Shown one piece after another: positions 35,082-45,758 of a stretch of DNA of 64,000 bases. Under the pieces are notes generated by a model, which saw only the letters and a program-made list of their open reading frames with translations, made no database searches and was not told the DNA's origin. The position numbers and the translations under genes are program-made. Positions within the stretch are counted from its first letter, which is position 1, and the number at the start of each line of letters is the position of its first letter. Origin of the DNA: Adineta steineri (Eukaryota; Rotifera; Eurotatoria; Adinetida; Adinetidae); contig CAJNOI010000020.1 in NCBI GenBank assembly GCA_905250115.1, positions 204,557 to 268,556 of the forward strand, given 5' to 3'.

Positions 35082-36317
35082 ATGCGTCGCACCACCGACA
35101 GCATCATCATCAGATTCTCAATATTTTTTCCTTATTCGACATGGAATCTATTTATCAACTAGTAATAAAGATCATGGTTTAATTGAACTTGGAAAAAAAC
35201 AAGTAAATATATTTATCTTATACAGTAGTGGACAAAATTATAAGAACTCGTATTGTCAAGCCATTTTGCCTTAAAAAAATGAATCTAACTATACATCTTA
35301 GTCTAGATCCTTTTTCAGAAGGACTCCTCTTTCTATCTATCTATGCAAGTTTTGATTCGAAATGAAATTAAGATTTTGTCCACTACTTTAGTCTGGTTTA
35401 GTTAACTACAATCACATAAATAGGCATATGCAGCAGCTGAAACGATCGATATACTTGCACGTTCATTAGAAAAATCATTGAATAATTCATCTCGAATACT
35501 TTTTACATATTTAATTCAATCTGGTTATAAACGAGCTTATGAAACAGGTTTAATAACTGGTCATCGTTTACAAGAAATACAAAGACTTGAACGATCATTC
35601 AATGAAATTTTTAAATGTTATAAATGTTGGGGTGAAATACATTCTATTGAACGTTTTCAACAACGTTGGCAAAAAATTCAACGTCTATTTTTTTCTTCGC
35701 CATCATCATCCAATCATAATATAACACCAAAACATTATGTTATTTTTTCACATGGAAATCTTCTTAGTAGTATCATTAATTTTCTTATGTCGGGTCCATC
35801 CTGGAATTTTAGTAATATTGCTCCACATTGTTCCATCTCTATTTTATCGTATAAACCAGGAAATTTATTACCACAAATTGTTTTAACACCTTTTCAAATA
35901 TTAAATCAATCATTACCAACAACTATTAATAATATAAATCCAAGAAAAATGCATTTAAAAGAAATTGTCACAACAGGAATAATCAATGAGCAAACTTGGA
36001 AATTAATTATTAATTCAATGATTCCAGTAAATTGTTTTTTAAGAAAAATAATAATAGAAAAAAATGAAATTTTAATCTAGGAACGTGTTGTTGGTTCATA
36101 TACAGATCAAATTTCACGTATTTCGGAATTTATTCCGGGTAATGAAGAAGAATCACATTATATGTTGCTTGTCTTTAAAAAATATTACTCACAAATAATA
36201 ACAACAACAACAACTGATAAATTATCTATTACTGATCAAAATTCAGATAGTGATAACGAAGAAGAAGATGAGAATGATGCTGAAGATCAAAATGATCTAA
36301 TATCTATCAATCGATAA
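35082..36317 (+). CDS. Histidine phosphatase (PGAM5-like), three exons
   Basis: Phosphoglycerate-mutase-superfamily phosphatases use two histidines. The first is in YFFLIRHGIYLST. The arginine motif follows in SGYKRAYETGLI, and the second histidine is in YVIFSHGNLLSSIINFLMSG. These are in the usual order, which points to a PGAM5-like protein phosphatase rather than a glycolytic mutase. Exons are 35082?-35202, 35424-36026 and 36081-36317. The second intron (54 bp, GTAAAT...TTTTAATCTAG) removes an apparent in-frame TAG, and the first contains a Tc1-like MITE. The acidic C-terminus ends QNDLISINR. The N-terminus is unclear: the ATG at 35082 is out of frame with the RHG motif by one base, so a further 5' exon or a sequence error is possible. 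Confidence 0.72.
35223..35388. mobile_element. Tc1/mariner-like MITE in the phosphatase intron
   Basis: The left end CAGTAGTGGACAAAAT (35223-35238) and right end ATTTTGTCCACTACTT (35373-35388) are inverted repeats differing at one terminal base. They are flanked by TA on both sides, the Tc1/mariner target duplication. The 166-bp element has no coding capacity and lies wholly inside the first intron. The terminal sequence resembles Tc1-family ends. Confidence 0.82.
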
Positions 36318-36957
36318 AATTGCATCATTAAAATAATATATGAACTCATAGAGATACTCATTGAATATTATTTACACTACTACAAATTACTCAAATAGAA
36401 CTATTTTGAAGAAAAAATATTTTGTTTGTTTTTATTGGTGAATAAAGATAAGAACTGAGTCTGCAATACGTCGCTATTCCAATAATATTCATACCTGTCA
36501 GTGGCGGATTTAGGATTTTGGCTAAAAGCTATTTTTTGACTCCAATCGAAGGAGTGTGAACCTATTTTTTCGCTTATTTTTGCTGTAAAAAATAAAAAAA
36601 AACTTCGGAAGAGGAGGTGATCACCCCCCTAAATCCGCCGCTGATGCCTGTGTTAATAAGTACAACATAATCACTTATGACGTGAATAAATTCTCATGCC
36701 GTATGCTTTTGCATCGTCATTGATGATGTAAGCATCTGCCATTATACTCAGTTTAGGATACAGTCATCACTGTACTCTCCATCTGTTCTTCCGGTTTTTT
36801 TTCAACTCATCTTTCTAATCTTTATTTTTATTCGATCTATTTCTAGAGTATTTAAATGATTGTAATAAAATGTTCACGTATGAATAAATATTTGTTGAAA
36901 GAAAACTAAGACAAGATAAAATAAAATAGATGTATGTAAAAGAATAAAAATAAAAAT
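36318..36957. other. Convergent spacer holding a hAT-like MITE
   Basis: This lies between the phosphatase (+) and the small cysteine-rich gene (-). Apart from the MITE at 36499-36643, I see only AT-rich sequence with AATAAA motifs (about 36442 and 36883). Confidence 0.5.
36499..36643. mobile_element. hAT-like MITE with 8-bp target duplication
   Basis: The terminal inverted repeats are CAGTGGCGGATTTAGG (36499-36514) and CCTAAATCCGCCGCTG (36628-36643), 15 of 16 matching. CAGTGGCGGA is a typical hAT terminus. The flanks ATACCTGT (36491-36498) and ATGCCTGT (36644-36651) match at seven of eight bases, the size hAT transposases generate. The element is 145 bp, has no coding capacity, and must have been moved by a transposase encoded elsewhere. 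Confidence 0.88.
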
Positions 36958-37317
36958 CTAATGATTGTCAGTCATCGATGATTGTTGAGTATTCGATGGC
37001 GTGTTGCCAAAGAGAAAGCCCATTTTTACACCTTCACCACAATCACAATCACAACCTGAATATATTCATAAACATTTATTTATACTAGAAAAAAAACAGC
37101 ACTTACGTATATCATATTGTGATCGATTCATTTGTGCCATAAATGCAGTAAGAAAAGCAGCTTGTGGTATATCATGATGTCCATGTATATCTTCTATACG
37201 TCTTTTACTTGCATCACATTTACAAGAACAATCTGTAAATCTAAAATTGAAGCTTTCATTAGCTTCAACATTCGAATCTGTGCTACTACTGCTTGTCGAA
37301 CTCGAACTGGAACCCAT
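36958..37317 (-). CDS. Small cysteine-rich protein with N-myristoylation-type start
   Basis: Exon 1 is 37317-37107 and exon 2 is 37055-36958, joined across a 49-bp GT-AG intron (GTAAGT...ATTCAG) with the codon C|GT intact; the product is 102 residues. It starts MGSSSSSTSSSS, with Gly2 and Ser6 as in N-myristoylation signals. Two short cysteine clusters follow: CSCKCD at about residues 30-35 and CDCDCGEG at about 71-78. Between them lies a hydrophilic segment followed by a hydrophobic helix (IPQAAFLTAFMAQMN). I do not recognise the family. CxCxC clusters could bind metal or be palmitoylated; a membrane-anchored role is inferred from the start only. An intron in a conserved position and balanced codon use support a real gene. 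Confidence 0.65.
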
Positions 37318-37812
37318 CTTGAATAAGTTATCAATAAATGAAGAATAACATTGAATATTCAAACAAAAAATTTAATTATTTCTTTTACATATTTTTATGC
37401 GCGAATTTTATTAAATATCAATAGACAACAAAACTAACATTATTCTTACATGACTCATGCATGTGTTGAAAAAATTAATGTTTCACCTACACTAATAAAT
37501 AAAACTGATCACGGAATAATATAATCATGCGTTTCCTCTTGGTTTTTTTTCTGACGGATTCAATATTTTCTTTAGTCAAACATTGATAATAAAACAAGGA
37601 AAATATCATGTGAAGGGAGAGAGAGAGAAAAAAGTGCGACGTGCGTATATAAATTTTAAATATTATAATCTTTAGCTTCACACAAAAAAAAGAGAGAGAG
37701 AGAGAGAGAATCAACATCTCTAACTAACAGGAATAGCAAATATTAATAAAAATATTTGACAGTATTTTATGAAGAAAAAGCGTCAGTATTAGTCGTAACG
37801 TTTAGTTCAGCT
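37318..37812. promoter_or_regulatory. Divergent upstream region with GA microsatellites
   Basis: This lies between the starts of the small cysteine-rich gene (-) and PLC-delta (+). Two (GA)n runs are present (about 37617-37629 and 37691-37709), which on the other strand are CT runs typical of many promoters. The PLC frame is open upstream to 37756, but family alignment does not need it. Confidence 0.4.
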
Positions 37813-40800
37813 ATGAATGATTCAGTGAATACAATCGTGAATAAACTTCAAGAAGGTACATCACTTATAAAATTTAATCCGGATGGTTCGAGAAATGAAG
37901 GTTTCTTCTATATATGTCCAAAACTCAATACACTTTGTTATAATCCATCAACAAAACGATTTCAAAATTCTACAATTGAATGTAATATGAACTTTATTAT
38001 TAATTTATTTATTTCATAATGTTCTCTTTTTAGATCCTCTAAAAGATTGTGAAGTTCGACCTGGTTTAAGATCAGATACATGGTTAAAAATTCTTCGTTC
38101 AGGAAAAATTCGAGAACAACAGGTATTATTATCTTATGATAATTAATTTAAAATGAAAGACTAGAAATTCTAGGATGATTTGGCATTTTCAATTTTACAT
38201 AATCGTGGACGAAAAAGTTTAGATTTACTTGCTAATGATACTGAAACACGTCATATTTGGATTAAAGGTTTAGAAAAATTAATTGAAGATAGTATTGGTA
38301 AACCTTATACAACAATTACTGATAGGTAATTTAATATAACTGAATATGATTTATTAATTATAAAGAAAATTTTTAGATGGCTTGAAGGTCTTTTTAATGA
38401 AGCAGATCGTGATCGAAATGGTCTTTTATGTAAACGTGAAGTTCAAATATTATTATCAGAAAAATTAAATGTTCGTTTAACACCCGAAGAATTTGAACAA
38501 TATTTTGAAGTAAAATAAGAATTGATAGAATCAAATAAATAATATATATATTATATATTGTAGCAAAGTACTTTAAGTACTGCTAAACGTCGTGGTCAAC
38601 TACGTGTTGAAGAATTTATAACATTCTATCAAATGTTAACTTATCGACCAGAATTAATGCATATTATTCATACGTATGTTTATCTAATAGAACAGTTAAT
38701 GATTGATTTTAATTTTGTTTGAATTTTAGTTATAGTGAATCATGTGAATTATGTACATGTAATAGAAATCCAACAATTGCTAATATTTGTCCGCGATGGC
38801 AAGTTATTGAATCATCTCTTGTTTCGATGGTTCCTGTAATATCTTGTTTACCATTTGCACAACCTTTTGGACCAGCATCAACAATAAGTTCTGTTACTGG
38901 TAATTATATGACCATCGAAGAAGTAAAAGAATTTATGCTCAATGAACAAAAAGTATCTATTATAAATTTTCTTACTAGATCTTCTTTCTTTTTCTTTCTT
39001 TCTTTCTTAGCAATCATTAACATTAACTCAAGTAGCAGAATTAATCAAAAAGTTTGATCCATCAACAGAAGGAAAAGAATGTATTGAACTGGGTGTTGAT
39101 GGTAAGAGTTTTATTCTTCTTCTTCTTCTTTTTTTTAATCATAAACATTTTTTTAAATAAATAAAAGGTCTTCGAGAAATGTTATTAAGTGAAGAAAATC
39201 AACTTATGAAACCAGAACATCGAAATACAATCTATCAAGATATGACTAAACCAATAACTCATTATTGGATCAATACTTCACATAATACGTACATTTATTA
39301 TATTAATTATTTTCTAAATTTCATTATAATTAATTTAGATATCTTTGTGCAAATCAAGTCGTTGGTGATTGTACTGGCGAATCATATGTTCAAGCATTGA
39401 AACGAGGTTGTCGATCTGTTGAATGTACGTATAGGAAAAACAACTAGCAAGGAAACGTTCCCAAGTACCGAAGCGCTTCTCAACTGAAACTGTACGCATC
39501 TTGTAGCCCTGCAAAATATCGAGTTTTTAGTTAATTTAATCTATAGGATTTCATTTTTTCAGCAGACCTATATTTTTGATTTTTGATTCTTAACTTTGCC
39601 TGCATAAAAGAGTTCAGAACTTTTGAATAAAATCTCTCTTAGATACAAAGCTTTTGAAAAATGGGATATATATACTATCTATCGAAAAGCCCTCTGGCAT
39701 TTGAAAATATTCCTTTGTAAGCAATGATATACATATAAATTGATTAATTTTAGTGGATCTTCATGATGGAGCAGATGGGCATCCAGTTGTTCGACATGCT
39801 TTTACATTTATTAAAGATGCTGATTTGAGAGAAATTCTGAATCAAATTAAACAATTTGCATTTTGTGAATCACCGTATGTTATCCTTTTGTTTTTGTATA
39901 AATTGATTATTTATTTATATAGATATCCATTATTTCTAAATCTTGAAAATCATTGTTCAATTATGCAACAAAAAATTGTAGCAATATTTTTGATTGATAT
40001 ATTTGGACGTAAGAAAGAACTAAATTTATTTGATATTTTTTGTAATTAAATATTCTAGCATCAATATATACAGCAGAAGAAGCAAATAGTTGTACCGTAT
40101 GGCCATCACCTGAACAATTAAAAGGACGTATTATTATTCGTGTAAGTATTTAGTATATTAGAGTATGAACCATAACATAGACATTTCGGGAGGAAAAAAA
40201 TCTTGTTTTTATTTTCCATGGACTTTATTTTTAGGGACGAGTGACGTTGAAGAGTCTAATGTCAGTCAATTTCAGTGATGAAGATGAATCTTTCGATCAT
40301 GATGTTTCTGTAAATAACTTCTTTAGATTAATCGTTTTACAAATACATGTATTTTATATTAGGTTGTTTGTAAAGAGTTAGCTGTTCTTGTTGCTTGTCA
40401 AAACACAACATTTAAAGGATTCCAAGTTGCTAAAAAACGTATGTCTTGTATATCATATTCAATCGATATATATATATACTTTTAATTTAAGATAAACATA
40501 CTCAATCATCATCATTAGCGGAAAGTAAAGCATTAACATATATTGAACATAATGCACTTAATCTTATTTTACATAATCAAAATTTCATTACACGTGTTTA
40601 TCCAGCAGCTTATCGACAAGATTCAAGTAATGTGGAAACTCTTTCACTTTGGAATACTGGTGTACAAATGGGTTTGTATATTTGATTTTTCTTCTAAATT
40701 TATGTTTGAAAAAATATTTTGATATTGACTTTTATAGTTGCATTAAATTTTCAAACAGGTGATGTATCAATGTCATTAAATCATGGTCGATTTTCGGATA

Positions 40801-41797
40801 ATAAACAATGTGGATATATATTAAAGCCAGCAATTTTACGAGAGAGTAATATTTCAAATAAAATAATTTAGATGAACAAGACTTTGTTTGTTTAGAAAAT
40901 ACAACATTTAGTCCAAATAGTTGTTTCTCTGCTTATTTACTTGCACAACGAAGACCTATTAAACTAGAACTTTGTGTAAATATAATTTTCTTAAGTTGAA
41001 ATCTTATAAAATTGTTTAATATAGATCATTAGTGCACAACATATACCTAAACGAAATCAACGAGATAGTGCACCTGTATCACCATTTGTTAAAGTGAAAA
41101 TATTTGGTGTTCGTTGTGGTAAATTAAAAAAAAAAAATATATCACTCCTTTATTTTATTTTATTTTTTTCAAGATCAAAATGAACAAAAAACTTTAACTA
41201 TATCAAATAATGGTCTCAATCCAATATGGAATCATTTAATGCAATTTTCAATTTGTATTCCTGAATTATGTCTTCTTCGATTTACAGTTAAAGATAATGA
41301 TAAAAGTAATACAGATCTTGGTCAATATTCGATTCCATTTCTTTCAATGCAATCTGGTAAATATTAATATATATATATTCTCTTTCTCGTAGAGAAGAAT
41401 CCAGCAATAATAAATTGCTTGGTTGCTTGTGTGTCCACAGGGTCAAAAAAAAACATCAAAGACCAATTTTCCAGAAAAGACATTTCTTGAGGTATTTCAA
41501 TGCCGGGACTTCGAATCTGAGGTCTATTGGGTGGCCATGATGAGGGGGGAAAGGTCAAAAAAACATCGAAGGCCGATTTTTCATGGTTTTCAGTAAATGT
41601 GAAGAGGATGCATTTTTAGGAGAAAGAGTTAAGCGAGTCCTCGGACGAGCGTTACTTGTGAAATAGCAATTATGTATAAAATATTTATTTATTTTTAAGG
41701 ATATCGACATATTCGATTACTTGATATTTACAATAATCCAACAACAGCAACATTATTTGTAAATGTAAAAATAATCAATACGGACAATGCAACATAA
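37813..41797 (+). CDS. PLCD: Phosphoinositide phospholipase C, delta type
   Basis: It hydrolyses PIP2 to IP3 and diacylglycerol in a calcium-dependent way. About fifteen exons encode, in order: a PH domain ([20 protein letters not shown]...[14 protein letters not shown]), EF-hands ([20 protein letters not shown]), the catalytic X box, a short linker, the Y box and a C2 domain. Catalytic residues match the family: first His and Asn in NTSHNTYLCANQ, acidic calcium ligands in [12 protein letters not shown], second His in [11 protein letters not shown], Glu in NLENHC. The Y box has [14 protein letters not shown] and WNTGVQMVALNFQT. The C2 ends [14 protein letters not shown]. The short X-Y linker and the lack of SH2 or Ras domains point to the delta class. 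The start is Met 37813; Met 37756 is an alternative. Two introns (39427-39752 and 41357-41699) are swollen by inserted DNA. Confidence 0.93.
41395..41640. repeat. GC-richer insertion with direct repeats in a PLC intron
   Basis: Two direct copies, ggtcaaaaaaaaacatcaaa (from 41441) and ggtcaaaaaaacatcgaagg (from 41553), each about 30 bp, lie about 112 bp apart. The surrounding sequence (for example 41500-41560) is much richer in G than the rest of the intron. It is probably a fragment of an unidentified repeat element. The intron is about 340 bp instead of about 55. Confidence 0.5.
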
Positions 41798-42078
41798 TCT
41801 ATAGGACTTGGATAATGACTAATAAAACTGCCGAACTATATATATAGCTTTAATGAATATTGTATTGCTTAAAAGTATTGACGATAAGTGAAATAAATGG
41901 TTTAAATTATACAGTCTCATTTTAGATGAATAAAGTATGTATATCCATGCTATATAGAGTGCATATCTCTTATTTCTATCTAGTTCATTTATTATATTCA
42001 CAAGAAAAAAAATTTGTTTTATAAAACACACAATATATAACTATTGCACATTTTAGAATGCTCATTTATTGTTTTTTT
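41798..42078. other. Short convergent spacer
   Basis: 280 bp between the stop codons of PLC-delta (+) and the TRIM gene (-). It carries 3'UTR sequence with AATAAA-type signals on both strands (41930 region on plus, about 42065 on minus). I see no gene. Confidence 0.5.
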
Positions 42079-45000
42079 TTATGATACATGATCTATCATT
42101 TGTATCGATGTTTTCTTTCGTTTATTTGTTCGATCGGGTATTGGAATTTGACTATTTAAATAATATTTTTCTAACCATTCTTCAAATGCTTTACTCAATG
42201 TACGACCTGATTTTCCAATTTCTGATTCAGGCTATAATAAAAAAAACCAAAATAGAAAAATAAAAATGCGTATTTTCAGAATACATACTCTGTTAAACGT
42301 TGAACAATTTTGAAACATTAGACGAACATCAGCTAAAAATTCACTCATATTTCCGTAAGATTTGATTTTTTCTTTAATTGTACGTAAATCCATTGGACGA
42401 GTAATAATTTTATGATAACCAATACACTAAAAAGAAACATTTTCTTAATAAAAATAAATGATTAATTTAAATTATTTACATCAGCTGGTACTGGTTGATG
42501 GAAAGGTGCACTAGATGGATGTGTATACATTTGTAAGATTAATTTTTCACATATTTGTTTTTCGACTGATGGCAGTTTGTCAGTAGTATCATCATGTTTA
42601 CGTTTTAATGGTCCTGTTGAATTATTTATTTCGCAACATAAACCACATTTCCATTTATCATTCATTGAAACCTCATTTAATGATGGAACATGACAATCAA
42701 CATGATAGACACGCGGACATTCATCACAACAAACAAGTTCACCACCACAACGACATACAGCACAAAAATCATCACTTGTATCAAGTAATATAGCAGGCTG
42801 TATGTCATGTTCGGATTTGTCAGTAGTAGTTAATTGTGAAGTATATTTATTGAGTTTCCTAAACAAAAATTCAAATTTTTATGAATCACAACGAAGAGTA
42901 TAAGAGATACGAATGCATTTTAGGAGTTACAACACAGGCACTTAAAATCTCGATATCGTTATTCAAATGATTTTTAGCACGACAGCTCTATGGAATATGT
43001 TCACAGCATAGCATCAACATATCAAGGTCGAATCAATAGTGTGATGATTGAAACATTCAGAATGCATGTGAAAACTTTTTAGCAATCTAAATCAAGTCTA
43101 ATGCGTTTTTTTTTAGTTTTCTTATCCTTATTTCTGACACATTTTATCTTTCAAGACCTGAATGTTTTACAGTTTTATGACTACATATTAAATACTCGTT
43201 CGTGAATAGAACTCACTGATAATCACAACAAAAATCAACGCATAGCTTTACCTTCGTTTCAAATGACTTTCCTTCTCATTGATTTCGAATCCGCATATCT
43301 CGAGTTCAGATCTGGATAGTATTCACTTTAACGTATTGTACTGGTCATTCTAGATATTATTGAAGTTACTAGTAATTCTCTTTAGTCTTCTTCAGTACTA
43401 CTAAAGCAATAATAATTTTATATATTATTCCTGGAAGATAACAAGGTTAAAAACATGTTTTCATATTAATTTATTTACCTTTGATCAATACCATTTGTTT
43501 GTTCTAAATAAAAATGAATCAAATTACAATATCAATTTTCTCTCATTGAAAAACTTACCTTCCATAAATATTGATCTATTATTATTTATTTTCTTTTTTC
43601 CATTTTGTACTAACATACCAAGACTAGTAATTGTCGAACGAATATTTTTCGGATCATAAGGACTAAATGTTAATTGAAACGGATTAACTGGTTTGGACCA
43701 AATAGCATTTTGATGAAGTAAATGATCTAATCGTTTACTCATAACACGATTCGAAGTTAATAATGCTGTTTTTGAACCTAAATTATTTAAAGAGAAAAAA
43801 ATAATGATTAGACTAATTATTTGTAATAAAATCTACCAGTTGTTAATGCTTCACTAACAAAATCAAGTGAATGATCAATATTCTGTAAATATTGTTCAAA
43901 ACGAGTATTTCTAAAAAAGAAATTTATGATTCAATTTAAATTAAAACTCAATTTACTTTTCGGTAAATTGTGTTCGTGCTTGATCACATATTGTAGATGT
44001 ATCATTAATTAATTGTTTACATGCTTTACTTATTTCAGCAATCATATTTATACCAAATAATTTAATATCATCAATAACTTGATGTTCAGTTTGATCAATA
44101 TCAGATTTTTGTTGATTTCGTGTTGTTTGTATTTTATTTAACATTAAACGAATATCTCGAACTTTAGTAACTAATGATTGAAGATTAGTTTTCTGATTAA
44201 GTAATGCTTCATCAATAAATAAATATCGATGATTTTTATGTAATGTTATTTGACATTCATCACTAAATTAAATTAAATTCTTAAAGAAAAAATAATAATA
44301 TTTACTAACCATGTCAATATTTGACAATCTTGACAAAAATTTCGAGCTAATTCTTCTTTATGAATCTAAATAATAGAATTTGTTTTTGTTTTTCGAATAC
44401 ATATAAATCAAATTTTTCTTCTTAACTAACCTGACATAATAATTTTTCAGTATTAGATGGTATTCCTCGAATTTGTCTTGCTTCTTCAGCACTTTTCTGT
44501 GTGACAATATGATCTTTTGTTATACGAACACGTGAATGTGCATTTTTACATTGAGTACAAAGCCAATCAGCACAATTATTGCAATACCTGAAATATGAAA
44601 ATATTTCTCTAAGTTCATTTTAATCTTATGATATCTCTCTTTAGGTCATTCGTGCGATATCATCGTACAGCACTAAATATATATTCGTGTTCTCACTTCC
44701 TGGCACGACTGTTTCTTACCTTCTACTTTGTCCTAGATAGTCAAGGTGAAGTATAGACACCATGTAATTTGGGCACGTTCAAATTTAATTGTTTCGGAAG
44801 CTAACTGAAAGATTCATTTGATCGTTCGACTATCTGAAATAGCCTAGTAAGCGTTTCTGCATAGCATTTTGTCATTCCAACAACAGCAAGAAGATGAACT
44901 GCACGGAGAGAGATCATATAAGCTGACAAAGAAAAAATGTGATACTTATAACATGAATTTTACGCGATAGGTTATTTTCAAGATTATCATATAAAGAAAT

Positions 45001-45537
45001 ACTACTTCATAATAGGAGTTCTATTAATGTCATCAATAACGAATTTAAATTTTGTGATTGTAAAAAAAGTCATAATATTTATCTTATTAATCATAAACTA
45101 AATAAAACATGTTATTTCCTTACCAATCTGCCATATTTCCTTCTTCGCAGTTACTACAATGTGGAGACAATCCATTTGTATCTGTTTCTTCTGTTGCAAA
45201 TAAATTGTCGCATATAGTATCAGATCGACTTTTATGACTACATGCCGAACATGTATAAATTGTTCCTAAATAAAAACAATTTTTTTGCTATATGAATAGA
45301 ATACAAATTCAATTAATAATTACCCAATGAATCTTTTACTTTATCTAAACATTGCATACAAACAGAATGAAGACAAGCTAAAATTTTTGATGGACATAAT
45401 CGAAGATCTTGTTGACATGAAATACATATTGTTGGTGATTCTTCATTTGTTATTGTTATTCGACTATTATTTGGTGTTGGATCATCAATTAAAAATGAAT
45501 TAAACGGTGAATTTCTTTTATCTTCAATACTAGCCAT
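42079..45537 (-). CDS. TRIM24: TIF1-family TRIM protein (RING, B-boxes, coiled coil, PHD, bromodomain)
   Basis: This is a transcriptional co-regulator and ubiquitin/SUMO ligase of the TRIM24/TRIM28/TRIM33 class. Start Met 45537. In order: RING (ICISCQQDLRLCPSKILACL, CLHSVCMQC, then TCSAC after an intron); B-box 1 (HCSNCEEGNMADW, YCNNCADWLCTQCKNAH); B-box 2 (LLCQIHKEELARNFCQDCQ, CHITLHKNH); a long coiled coil (LNKIQTTRNQQKSDIDQTEH); PHD finger (DFCAVCRCGGELVCCDECPR, VYHVDCHVPSL, WKCGLCC); and bromodomain (CEKLILQMYTHPSSAPFHQP, YHKIITRPMDLRTIKEKI, then FLADVRLMFQNCSTFN). The complete TIF1 layout separates it from ordinary TRIMs; TRIM24/33 sequence fits better than TRIM28, whose bromodomain is atypical. 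Two introns (about 42860-43480 and 44590-45120) are over 500 bp. It is head-to-head with SETDB1. Confidence 0.9.
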
Positions 45538-45758
45538 TGTGTTTGTTTATTTTTTTTTTCGTCGTCTCCTATTCAAGTAACAACAAAACGATTATTTTGT
45601 TCAATCATTCACGTTGATTGGTTAATTTCAATTAACCAATTAAATTGCAGTATTCAACCCCTTTGTGTATATCTATTTCTTTGTTTTATTAATAAACGAT
45701 AATCGATAAAGTTCTATTCTTAATCTAAAATATTCTTTAATTTCTAAAATAAAATCAA
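45538..45758. promoter_or_regulatory. Bidirectional promoter between TIF1/TRIM and SETDB1
   Basis: Only 221 bp separate the two divergent ATGs. The region includes the palindrome ATTGGTTAATT-TC-AATTAACCAAT (45617-45640), which places two CCAAT boxes in opposite orientation near the centre. Paired CCAAT boxes bound by NF-Y are characteristic of bidirectional promoters. No TATA box is in an obvious position. Confidence 0.65.
45617..45640. promoter_or_regulatory. Perfect 11-bp inverted repeat carrying two CCAAT boxes
   Basis: ATTGGTTAATT and AATTAACCAAT are exact inverted copies around a two-base centre. Each arm contains a CCAAT core pointing towards one of the two flanking genes. It is a likely NF-Y or homeodomain (TTAATT/AATTAA core) site; the factor is not known. 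Confidence 0.6.

Noticed and set aside
36027..36080. Apparent nonsense codon ending the phosphatase at 36080
   Set aside because: A 54-bp GT-AG intron of the usual size removes it and joins SMIP to ERVV in frame.
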